Shown here piece by piece: positions 10,155 through 18,621 of a stretch of 26,297 bases of DNA. Positions within the stretch are counted from its first letter, which is position 1. Each line of letters opens with the position of its first letter. Position numbers and translations under genes: made by a program. The notes beneath the pieces are model-generated. The model was not told the DNA's origin, did not search any database, and saw only the letters and a program-made list of their open reading frames with translations. Origin of the DNA: Priapulus caudatus (taxonomy: Eukaryota > Priapulida > Priapulimorpha > Priapulimorphida > Priapulidae); contig NW_014577170.1 in NCBI RefSeq assembly GCF_000485595.1, forward strand, positions 483,762 to 510,058. Direction: 5' to 3'.

Positions 10155-13100
10155 TGCAAATTGTGTGTGTGTGGTGTCCGTAACCGGCATACTCGTTATG
10201 TGTGTGGGTGTGTGCGTGCACACTTGTGTGTACAGGCATGTTTGCATGCTTTCATCTGCTGCACAGTTCATCTTTGTGTGTGTCTCACTGTCTCTATATA
10301 TTTTGCATGTGGTGTGTCGTCTCGGTTGTACGTGGTTGGGTGCATGAATGTGTGGAAGTCATCGTCACCTTTGTGATGTCACTTGGATTTGATAACCCCA
10401 CTAATAGGTGCCATGGCTTGTAGATCAACAGCAACAAATCTTCACATTTTTCGTCATGTGCTTCTCTGAAACACAATAAGTGGTAAAACAGATAACAACC
10501 ACTATCATGGGATCAGTTATTTTTTTTCTTGGGCCAAACAACTGTAAACATTACTTTTCTGTCACGAGAAATTGCAACGAGAAAAGAAACACACAGCAAC
10601 ATTGTTCTGCCCCTGATGCTGCAACAATAATTGCAATAATAGGAATTAGTTATCCATATAAATCAAGTAAATATATTTCTGAAATATGAAGATCGAGCAT
10701 GTGTGTAGCCACTTAGTTAAAGATTGTTTAGTGTGAACAGTACAGCCAGAAACAATATATTTTGTAATTTTAACGTGATATCATACTTTACATGTTCTAG
10801 ATTACATGCATGGTGCTAACACATACCTTAGTTTTCGAGATAGTACCTGGCTCCAGCTACCAGGAGCTGCACAGAGATCAACAACTTCTTCACACCTGAA
10901 AACATATGCAGACATTTGTATTTTGAAATTTAGCTCAACTACAATCCATCTTCCAATACTTAATCACCATTGGCCCCTAGGTGGAAATGATTCATGTACG
11001 TGTTTGTTGGATCAAAGCCTTCAGTGTTTTAAATATAAGGAAATAAATGGGATTCGAAATAAGCACTGCTTTCACCTTATCTTCTCATCCTTCTAAACCG
11101 TTAATGGAATTCTGATCTTTACGCTCTGACAAAATAATTTTTTTATGTGTTTACAGTACTTATTTATCTGACCATTTGATTAACGTTACACTCTCTCCTT
11201 CTTCGTTGCCGTCCCTTGGATAATGAAGAAATATTGCCATAAACATTGTTTTTTGTTAGCTTACTGAAGGCGTGTGTGTGTGCGTCCCTCTCTCTCTCTC
11301 TCTCTCTCTCGCTCTCTCGCCTCCCTGCCCTGCTGTCTCTGCTGCTCTTGTACTCCTCTCCTGCGGTTCTTCTCTTCTCTGTCCTTGCTCTGCTGTCTCT
11401 GTCTCTGTCTCTCGCTCTCCTGTCTCGTCTCTCTCGTGCTCTCTGTCTTCTCCTCTCTGTTCTCTCTCTCCCTCTCTCTCGTGCTCTGCTCTCGTTCTCT
11501 CTCGTCTTTCCCTTAGCTCTCCAAGTAGAGAAATCTGTCTTGCTGAGGGTTAGGAAGCCATGTCATAGATCAATTCAGTCGCCATACAAGCGCTTGCCCG
11601 GCTATCTCTCCCTTGGTGTTGTGTGTCGTTGGTGTGCCTGTGTGTTTGCTGTGTGTGTGCTGTGTGTCGTGTGTGGTTGTGTGTGTGACCCGGGTGTGTG
11701 CTGAGTGTGTGGTGGGTGGTGTGTGTACTGGTGTTTGTATGTGTTGTGTCCGTGTGTGTGTCTGGTGTGTGTGTTGTGTCGGGGGAATCGTGTGAGTGTC
11801 TCCGTCTTTTGTGTGTGTATGTGTGTTTGTATGTGTGTGAGTGTTGGTGTGTGTGATGTGTTGAATGTGTGTGTTTGTGCGTGTGTCGTTCAGTCTTGCG
11901 TGTGTTGTGTGATGTGTGTGTGTGAGAGAGAGCCATAGAGAGACGGAGGACTTGAGAGGAGAGAGAGTGGCACGCGGGAGAATGATGAAAGAGATGAAGC
12001 AAGAGAGAGAAGAAAGAGGAGTAAGCCAGAGAAACACACCTGTGTTCTTCGAGAGAGAAAGAGAGGTCAGAAAGAGCCGAGGAGAGAAGATAGAGGGAGA
12101 GAGAGAGGAGAGAAGGAGAGGAGGATGAGAGAGAGAGATGTGCAGCTGTGTGTGTGTGCCACACCAGCGTGGCCCGTGTGCATGTGCTTGTGCTGTGTGC
12201 CGACTCCCCCCTGTGCCCCCCCCCCCCCCCCTGTGTCGTGACTGAAGAGAGAAAGCCGACCGAGAGGCAGACCCGACACAAGAGGGACCGCACGACACGA
12301 CGAGAGCACGAGAGAGAGAGCAGAGAGATCGCAGCAGACACGACCAAGAGAGAGAGACGCCCCCCGGCCCGGGCTCCCCCCGGCCCCGCAGCAGAGAGAG
12401 AGATGAGAGAAGAGAGAATGAGAGAAGAGAAGAGAGAGAGAGAGGAGGAGAGAGGAGGAAGAGAGAGAGAGAGGAGCGAGAAGAGAGAGAGACGAGACGA
12501 GCAGAGACGAGATGAGAGAGAGAGATGAGAGGAGGAGAGGAGAAAGTGTGTGTGTGGTGTGTGCTGTGTGTGTGTGTGGTGTGGTGCTGTGTGTGTTGCT
12601 GAGATGTGTGCCCTGGCCGTGTGGTGTGTGTGCACGGCCACTTGTGAACGTCTCAATAACAAAAAAAAAGTAAATATAAACACGAATGTCATTTTATACA
12701 AGTCGTTAATGTTTCTCTACTTTATTTGTTCTTTTATTGCGATAATTACCTGTAATGCTGATCAAATTACTCATCTCCAACACACATAGTACACCGCCAC
12801 GCACGCCCTGTGCCACTCAAGCAACAAGATAAAGGGAGCAGCCTAGGTAGGACAATTTAAGGTAAATCGCAAATTGCTCGACGCTCGCTTCATTTCACAT
12901 AATCACAAAACGAAACACACAATTCCAAACAGCCCATCTTGCGTACCTGGTCATCTATGTAGTAGCTAAATGTCTCACTTGTGTCGAATTATAACTCTGC
13001 TCTTTGTTCTTACCTACTCCAGCCAGAGACATTCTCGGCGTGAAATCATGCAGGCAAAATTATTTCCACTTCCTTAGATTTTGGTAAATGGCGAGTATCA

Positions 13101-13722
13101 ATCCAGAAATCGCTACTCGATTTGTTTTTAACGTACCCACGTAAGTCGTAACATCCGTAACGTACGTGCGTGCGGTCGTACTTTCATGTGTGTTGCAGAT
13201 AGGCGATGATTGACCGCGATTTATGGGTAATATCGCACATCAATAGCGCAAATTAGAGTAGTAAAAACTTCAGACCCTTTGCTCAGTAACACATTTTAGT
13301 CGGTTTATTTACCATAAAGAATTAATTTTTACATTTGCTCTGAGACGTTCAAGTGCTGGCCATGTGACTGTGATTTGTGTGTGTGGCTCACTGTGTGTGT
13401 GCGCGGTGTGATTGTGTTGCCGCCTGTGGTGTGGTGTGTGTGTGTGTGTGTGTGCTGTGTGTGTGTGTGTTGTGTAGTGTGTCGCGTACACTGTGTGTGT
13501 TTGTGATACTGCGTGTGAGTGTTGGGTGGGAGGCGACTTTATTCGCTGCGCCAGCTGCTCGAGTCGACGACAGTGAAGCCAGCGATAGGCCTACCTACCA
13601 ATTAATATAATGCAGTATCGTCATATTATTTGCAGAAGCTTAAACGCACTTCGGGCTCTCCAACCTTCTTCTTTTGCCAAACGTAGTAAACGTCTCGTTA
13701 TCTTTCGACCCGATCGTCCCAT
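7792..13722 (-). CDS. FTSJ1: FTSJ1, tRNA (anticodon-loop) 2'-O-ribose methyltransferase, nine exons
   Basis: FTSJ1/TRM7 is a cytoplasmic S-adenosylmethionine-dependent enzyme that methylates ribose at positions 32 and 34 of certain tRNAs, working with THADA-type and WDR6-type partners. Exons in gene order: 13722-13599, 10895-10827, 10465-10369, 9829-9751, 9545-9493, 9220-9167, 8506-8404, 8184-8101, 7895-7792. Splice phases agree from exon 2 onward. The K-D-K-E catalytic tetrad of the RrmJ/FtsJ fold is visible: K in SAFKLLQ (about residue 28), D in VVCDGAPD, K in TFVAKIFRG and E in SSIEAFAVC. The SAM-binding motif is [13 protein letters not shown]. About 258 codons are accounted for, against about 329 residues in human; the tail after SDMTYPLQ was not located. 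Exons 1 and 3 contain one-base deletions in homopolymers (see their entries). I consider the family assignment secure; whether the locus is functional depends on those indels. Confidence 0.93.
8101..8184 (-). CDS. FTSJ1: FTSJ1 exon 8, carries the catalytic glutamate
   Basis: 84 nt between GATTTCAG and GTAGGT. It reads [20 protein letters not shown] then NPLLDHHY. The E of EAF, split across the exon 7/8 junction (G|AG), is the last residue of the K-D-K-E tetrad. Confidence 0.92.
8404..8506 (-). CDS. FTSJ1: FTSJ1 exon 7
   Basis: 103 nt between CTGTAG and GTAAAT. It reads [20 protein letters not shown] then [14 protein letters not shown], continuing the FVAK motif from exon 6 and ending one base into the catalytic E codon. 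Confidence 0.92.
9006..9145. repeat. Two adjacent foldbacks in FTSJ1 intron 6
   Basis: First foldback: GTAGCTCCTT (9006-9015) pairs with AAGGGGCTAC (9056-9065), and inside it ACAGGAG and CTCCTGT form a perfect 7-bp stem with a 6-base loop. Second: GGCTACTAGTGATT (from 9086) pairs imperfectly with AATCGCTAGTGC (to about 9145), and it contains the perfect 14-bp palindrome TTCACTATAGTGAA (9101-9114). No coding content. Confidence 0.75.
9167..9220 (-). CDS. FTSJ1: FTSJ1 exon 6, carries the second catalytic lysine
   Basis: 54 nt between AATGCAG and GTATGT. It reads [18 protein letters not shown]; the final K, before IFRG of exon 7, is the second K of the K-D-K-E tetrad. Confidence 0.93.
9493..9545 (-). 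CDS. FTSJ1: FTSJ1 exon 5
   Basis: 53 nt between GTTACAG and GTAAGT. Joined to exon 4 it gives [19 protein letters not shown], a hallmark block of TRM7 enzymes, ending in phase 0. Confidence 0.94.
9604..9812. repeat. Intron 4/exon 4 segment duplicated at the right end of the window
   Basis: This stretch reappears in the same orientation at 26093-26297 with only a handful of differences. It covers part of FTSJ1 intron 4 and most of exon 4. Confidence 0.95.
9751..9829 (-). CDS. FTSJ1: FTSJ1 exon 4, carries the catalytic aspartate
   Basis: 79 nt between GTTATAG and GTAATT. It reads [18 protein letters not shown] then VVCDGAPD; the D of CDGAPD is the catalytic aspartate of the FtsJ fold. A nearly identical copy of 62 of its bases lies at 26236-26297. 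Confidence 0.95.
10079..10153. repeat. (GT)n microsatellite
   Basis: About 37 uninterrupted TG/GT units in FTSJ1 intron 3; more GT-rich sequence follows to about 10320. Confidence 0.97.
10369..10465 (-). CDS. FTSJ1: FTSJ1 exon 3, with three one-base deletions
   Basis: 97 nt between TGTTTCAG and GTGACG. The expected block [15 protein letters not shown] is plainly encoded but lies out of frame with the start of the exon, and the expected GDITK end is in frame again. Three one-base deletions explain this: one T in GATTTG, one C in ATCAAATCC, and one G in CAAGTGAC. They sum to three bases, so the exon stays open but would encode an unrelated middle. It is either homopolymer error or a damaged allele. 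Confidence 0.82.
10827..10895 (-). CDS. FTSJ1: FTSJ1 exon 2, SAM-binding motif
   Basis: 69 nt between TTTTCAG and GTATGT. It reads [20 protein letters not shown] then KL(R). DLCAAPGSW is motif I of the methyltransferase fold, which binds S-adenosylmethionine. There are no indels. Confidence 0.95.
11286..12640. repeat. Composite CT / GT / GA / C-run / GA / GT low-complexity tract
   Basis: A (CT)n block is followed by GT-rich sequence and then (GA)n blocks, so the pyrimidine block and the purine blocks are complementary in the same strand and could pair. A C-run near 12214-12231 splits the GA part. Confidence 0.9.
13374..13520. repeat. (GT)n-rich tract in FTSJ1 intron 1
   Basis: Imperfect GTGTGT sequence close to the 5' end of the intron; not coding. 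Confidence 0.85.
13599..13722 (-). CDS. FTSJ1: FTSJ1 exon 1 (start codon), with indels
   Basis: ATG at 13722 is followed by GRS and, after repair of three one-base losses in short homopolymers (GGG, AA, C), by SKDKRDVYYRLAKEEG, the TRM7 N-terminal signature. In the raw sequence the middle is misread as RKITRRLLR, and the correct frame returns at [17 protein letters not shown], which contains the first catalytic K. After LLQI a stop appears unless one more base is missing; the donor is provisionally the GTAGGT just below 13599, which would give the phase exon 2 needs. The end of this exon is therefore uncertain. Confidence 0.82.
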
Positions 13723-13881
13723 TTTTATGTTTTCTAATCAGGCAGAGTAAGGTTATAATTCTGCAATGATAACTTTGTAATACATTCAGAAAGTATCCAT
13801 GGGAGTGCCATATTGGACGCGTCACGCGTTTATGCTTACGTAAAATCTTTTTCGATGGTGGTTGCCTGTACGTCCATATTT

Positions 13882-13901
13882 TTTCCCGCGCTTATGATTG
13901 G
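13882..13901 (-). promoter_or_regulatory. Candidate FTSJ1 promoter: E2F-like site and CCAAT box
   Basis: Some 160-180 bases upstream of the FTSJ1 ATG, TTTCCCGCGC (13882-13891), a match to the E2F consensus, lies beside ATTGG (13897-13901), a CCAAT box on the gene strand. Their spacing and position fit a TATA-less housekeeping promoter. This is motif evidence only. Confidence 0.4.
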
Positions 13902-13906
13902 TCAGC

Positions 13907-15342
13907 TCCGCAAATTAATTATCGTTTAAGTGGTAATTAATTAGCTACATCACGGTTTTGTTCACTTACATGCCTACCATAAAAATAATATACTAGTATA
14001 GAACGCTGGTGTGCGCGTGCATGCGTATGCTCGTTGTGTGCGTGCGTGTGTGCGTACGTGCTGTGGTACAGTGTCCACGGCGTGCAGGCGTCTGCATGCG
14101 CGCTCGTGGTTCGTGTGTGTATTCTGATTATTGGTTGGTCCTTGGGCTGCTCAATTTTTGTTTATTATCGAACTACCCCTGTGCATATGTGTTATATTAC
14201 TGCGTGTAAATCTCAACAAAATTTATACATCGGGTCATAGCTAGTCCATAGTTAGGCTGTTACCCGCGGCCTTGCGTAACTGCCAATCTTACTGCAACAT
14301 CGCTGCTTCAGCACTCCAACGCAAAATCAGTTAGCTACTCCTTTATATGAAATATACATTTCATTTAGATCCTACAAATTATTCTTTGTGCTGACGCTAG
14401 CCGCAAACGCCAACATAAAAATGCTTCATAATTTCACTTCCACGTGTGTGGGGAATGGGGTTGTTGAAGGGATTGTAGCTCCCGTCTAACATATAACGAG
14501 GGGGCGGACGGCGTATTTTCGGGACGCCGCGGATTGGGCCATTTTAATTAGCTGGACACTGGGAAAATATCAGGATAAATTTTCCGTTGATTCGGAACAG
14601 AAAGTCCATCGGAGAACGTGGGAAAAGGACCCCACTCTAAAAATTGTCTGGGGCGATCTGGAGAGAATTGTGATCAATTCGTACGAATTTCCAATTTTCT
14701 GCGCTAACTACTTTATTTATTATTTATTTGTTATTTTTGCTTTTGTATTATTACTGCAGATATATCAACTAGTATGTAAATATGAGAGCTATTTATGTAG
14801 TGTGTTTGAAAACCTAAAACTTACTGAATTTCTGAACATGTCTACATAAATTTACCTGAGGAATTGGGAATGGATTTTATTTTTACTGGGGAACTCGGGA
14901 GTGGGTGTTTTTTTGGCTCGGAAAGGTGGGAATGTACCCCCCCCGCCCCCATTCCCCCTCTAATATATAAGGCATAAAGTTACATAGCTACGGCGCCTGA
15001 TATCAGCTCGTGTATCGTGTTACTTCTGCGTCCCACGCATCTTGCCAGGTATCAGGATGATCAGTGATCCTGATCAATGACGTTGTCCGTCTAGTATAAA
15101 TTTTAGTTACCAGTCTGTGTGATGCTAAGTCTGAACAGGTAAGAAAAGCGTGCTGTACGAAACAACGATTGATGATTTTAATAGAGATTCATAAGCATCA
15201 AAACACACAAGCATATGACACAAACACACGGAGAATAGTGAGGGACCTACTTCATACGGGTCAATAATAAGTTTACCCAGTCGTTATTCCTAATTTGAAG
15301 ATTGACAGATTTAACTGCAATTATACAAATTGACTGCTGAGC
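13907..15342. other. Intergenic region upstream of FTSJ1, no gene recognised
   Basis: It holds a GT/GC-rich stretch at 14009-14125 and a block from about 14490 to 14970 bounded by GAGGGGGCGG and its rough complement CCGCCCCCATTCCCCCTC, with ATATA nearby at both ends; this could be an old inverted-repeat element. No conserved exon was seen. The TMEM59 3' end points toward this region. Confidence 0.5.
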
Positions 15343-15641
15343 AAAGTATTCATGTTATACATTAGAGATCATCAAAAAAGATGAAATTAGAGCAAAAATC
15401 ACGGAAATCATACACGTGATGCATATTATCAGCTTGAACAAACTTGGAGAGACGAACGGTTTACTTAACTTAATAGACTTGGGTTCAGGTCAATATAGGC
15501 TTGCGATATCATGCCCCGCCCCCGCCCCGCCCGATTTCTTTGAGTGCTAGCAAAGTAGCTATGAAAACTCGGGAACTATTTTGAGTAATCTCGGTAAGTT
15601 GTTATGTCAATCAATCACATTAAAACCGGTGGGGATATAGG

Positions 15642-15666
15642 GTGGGGGGGGGGGGGGGGGGGGGGG
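15642..15666. repeat. Poly-G run
   Basis: About two dozen consecutive G after GATATAGGGT. Other G/C runs lie nearby in the adjoining CAGGGG element and in the matching part of the left copy. Such runs are length-unstable and error-prone. Confidence 0.9.
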
Positions 15667-15677
15667 TCTATATCGTC

Positions 15678-15866
15678 CAGGGGTGTGTACAGGATTTGGG
15701 ACAAAGGGGGGGGCGGGTCAACCGTAACCACACTTGCAATGACCGAAGTGGGGGGTCTGGGGGCCTGCACCCGGAAATGTTTATTAGAAGTTAGACCCGC
15801 TGTTTCTGCGCGAGCAGGGGAGGGGGGCGGACCCTCTGGACCCCCCCCCCCCTGTACACGCCCCTG
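15678..15866. mobile_element. Short CAGGGG-ended inverted-repeat element (right copy)
   Basis: It begins CAGGGGTGTGTACAGG and ends CCTGTACACGCCCCTG, inverted repeats of about 15 bp with one mismatch. It is the same insertion as 3729-3934, seen in the other orientation. Confidence 0.6.
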
Positions 15867-17676
15867 ATCTCCCAATTTAGTTCTACCTCGTTTATAACCA
15901 AATGGCCAGTGAAAGCAACATTTTATTGTATTATAATTAAAATGGTTGATTATATCACAAATTTCTTATAGTTCCTTAAAATTACCTTTGTCGCCAGACC
16001 GATCATTTATGCCTGGCAAACAGTGTTATTCTCTAACAGAATACCACATAACTGAGGAACTCTGCTTTATTTGTAACCCAATAAATCAATAAATTATTCT
16101 TCGTCAACTGATCTTACCTTAATTACAAGGTGCGAAAGCATTCATATAACCTTCTCGTTTTGCTTCCCAATCCTATAACATGGTCACATATACACACTTT
16201 CCTCCACCACACGTACAATATGCACATACTCAACAGTATACAATTTGTGCAACCTACTTCTTTCACCGTCTGTTAATTATATACATACACCATTTTGCCT
16301 GGATTTGGACATGTCCGCATTGCTCTGGAAATGCAGACCACAAAAGAGAGCTACTAACAATTACGTTTTTCCCCAATTCGCAATTTCTATACACAGCCGC
16401 GTAGACGAAATACGTGATGTCATCACGTCACCACAAGGAATGAAATGTTAGGTTCCCCCCAAAAAACAATAAAGTGTGATAGTCCTCATATAAGTTCTAC
16501 AGCGACGCATTCACACATACATTCCACACGCACACCGGATACAATATATCTCATCCAAAATTTAACCGATTTGAAAAAGAAAGCCACGCAATATTACGCT
16601 AATAATATTTTAATCACATAGTATAGCGGATAAGAGATACAAGTTATAGTGTTGATAAGCAAAGGCATAATAGCACTGATGCCGATAAAATGACGACCGA
16701 ACCATGGAAAAACGGGCAAGGTTATGCCATGATATGATTCTGAAAGGAATTTCAAGTACAGAAACAAAAGTAGCCAATTCAGTGTTAAAAAGGAACACAT
16801 ATACCTCCTCTCTAGAAATGTCTACAATGGTCTAGAGAGACGGAGTCAGAGTGACATAATAAAGCACGTGAAAGAGAGGGGAAGAGAGATCAAGAGAAAG
16901 AGTGTGTATGTGAGAAAGATAGAGAGATAAAGACTCAGTGGGGAGAGCGACCAATGACAAACTCAACAGTAAGCGGAAAACAGTAATGAACCTATTTTAA
17001 ACATTAAACATTAAAACATTTCCAAAACCATAAAACCACTAGTTGCATGGTCCATTCTAATTTCTAGTGATAAAGGCCTTCTCTTAACATTCATGGGGTG
17101 CACACAGAAAATTCTACATGCAGGAATCTGCTGCTATTTAATGTTCACCAAAGTACTAGCACAAAGGGCATCAGTAAAAATTATTTTCAAGCATTGCATC
17201 GCGAAAGTTGTAAATTTGTTAAATGAATCAGTATTTGGGGTTGATATCATTCTACTTGCATATATGTGAAAAATCATTGGTAAAACAACTGCAAAATATC
17301 CATGTTATCCCATTTAACTTCAGACAAACATTGAGGCAACTTAATACTCCCCGCGAAGTTTCTGCTTAGTTTAGCTGTAGTTGTCTGAAAAATTAATCAT
17401 AACAGAATTCTTTCGTAAACATTACTCCCCATATTAAACGCAAATATTCCGTCAACTTCATCGCTGTACTTGTGCACACTGGCAGTCTCCAATTGGGTCA
17501 TCGCTGATTTAGTTATATGGGGGGAACTGGTCTAGGAATTTCGTTTTTTCTAGATTATTGCTGTAGGGTATGTGTCTCAATTAAGGTCCGTTATGCAATC
17601 ACAAATTTGGGTGTTATTTTTCTAGGTACCTCGGCCCAAAATCAATGATACCCACGCCGCACAACTCGCTGTTGCC

Positions 17677-17802
17677 TTATATCTTCTCTTCCTTCAGTTT
17701 GATTGGCAGAGGGCCTGCTTCACAGTCGGGTTGAATCCAAATAAGGTCTTTGCCATCGTACAACTTCTGCATGCGCTCCATGTCTCCGTTAATGCTCAAT
17801 GA
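17677..17802 (-). CDS. TMEM59: TMEM59 exon 6 (terminal), cytoplasmic tail
   Basis: Acceptor TTGCAG, then 41 codons and TAA, intact. It reads SLSINGDMERMQKLYDGKDL then IWIQPDCEAGPLPIKLKEEK and I. SLSINGDM aligns with human KLSIYGDL, but the tyrosine and leucine needed for ATG16L1 binding in human TMEM59 are N and M here. Confidence 0.93.
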   Translation of the reverse strand, partial: SLSINGDMERMQKLYDGKDLIWIQPDCEAGPLPIKLKEEKI

Positions 17803-18341
17803 CTGCAAGAAACATGTTAAAGGGATTACGTCACCGTAAATAGTAAAAATAACAAAACTATTTCCACTTTTTCACAAAATATAAGTAATTTTGTTCACTT
17901 TTTATGGTTAAATTACTTCCTATTTTACTATATTGTTCGATGTGAACATACACTCGTGACTCATACATAGCCCATAGCAAGCAATTAATGACAGGAACAT
18001 AATATCAAATCGTCCAGGCTTTTTGGATTTTTAACTAGTTGTAAAAAAATGGCAACAAAAATTTTACAAATTTTACCATAGAAAATTCGTGACGTAGTTA
18101 ATTTAAGTTTAAAAGAAATAAATGACTTACATCGACGCCTTTACCGCTATGCTTAGAACTTTTTTTAAATTGGCTGTCTTTCGCATCTGTGTCGATCATG
18201 TCTGTACGTTCATATCTATTCATTTGCCAATTCCATTTATCCACTGCTTCTGACCAAGTCTACTTCGTCAATAGACGTCTGTTCCGCTATCCTCTGCCAT
18301 CCGTTCATGGCTGTCAGTCTGTCATTACATCGTCATCTCCT

Positions 18342-18423
<82 letters not shown>

Positions 18424-18502
18424 CTCTCTCTTCTCTCTCTCTCCTCTCTCTCTTCCTCTCTTCTCTCTCTCTTCTCTCTCTCTCTCTCTCTCACCTCTCT
18501 CT

Positions 18503-18576
<74 letters not shown>

Positions 18577-18590
18577 CTTCCTCTTCTCTG

Positions 18591-18621
<31 letters not shown>

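Larger units (their letters stand above)
10896..13598. other. FTSJ1 intron 1, rich in microsatellites
   Basis: A 2.7-kb intron holding alternating blocks: (CT)n 11286-11520, (GT)n 11614-11925, (GA)n 11926-12140, a run of about 16 C at 12214-12231, (GA)n 12245-12545, (GT)n 12546-12640 and (GT)n 13374-13520. Open frames in it encode only Ser/Leu, Arg/Glu, His/Thr or Cys/Val repeats. Confidence 0.75.

Noticed and set aside
11550-12701. 383-codon His/Thr/Ser frame on the - strand
   Set aside because: It is made of GT/GA repeats inside FTSJ1 intron 1.
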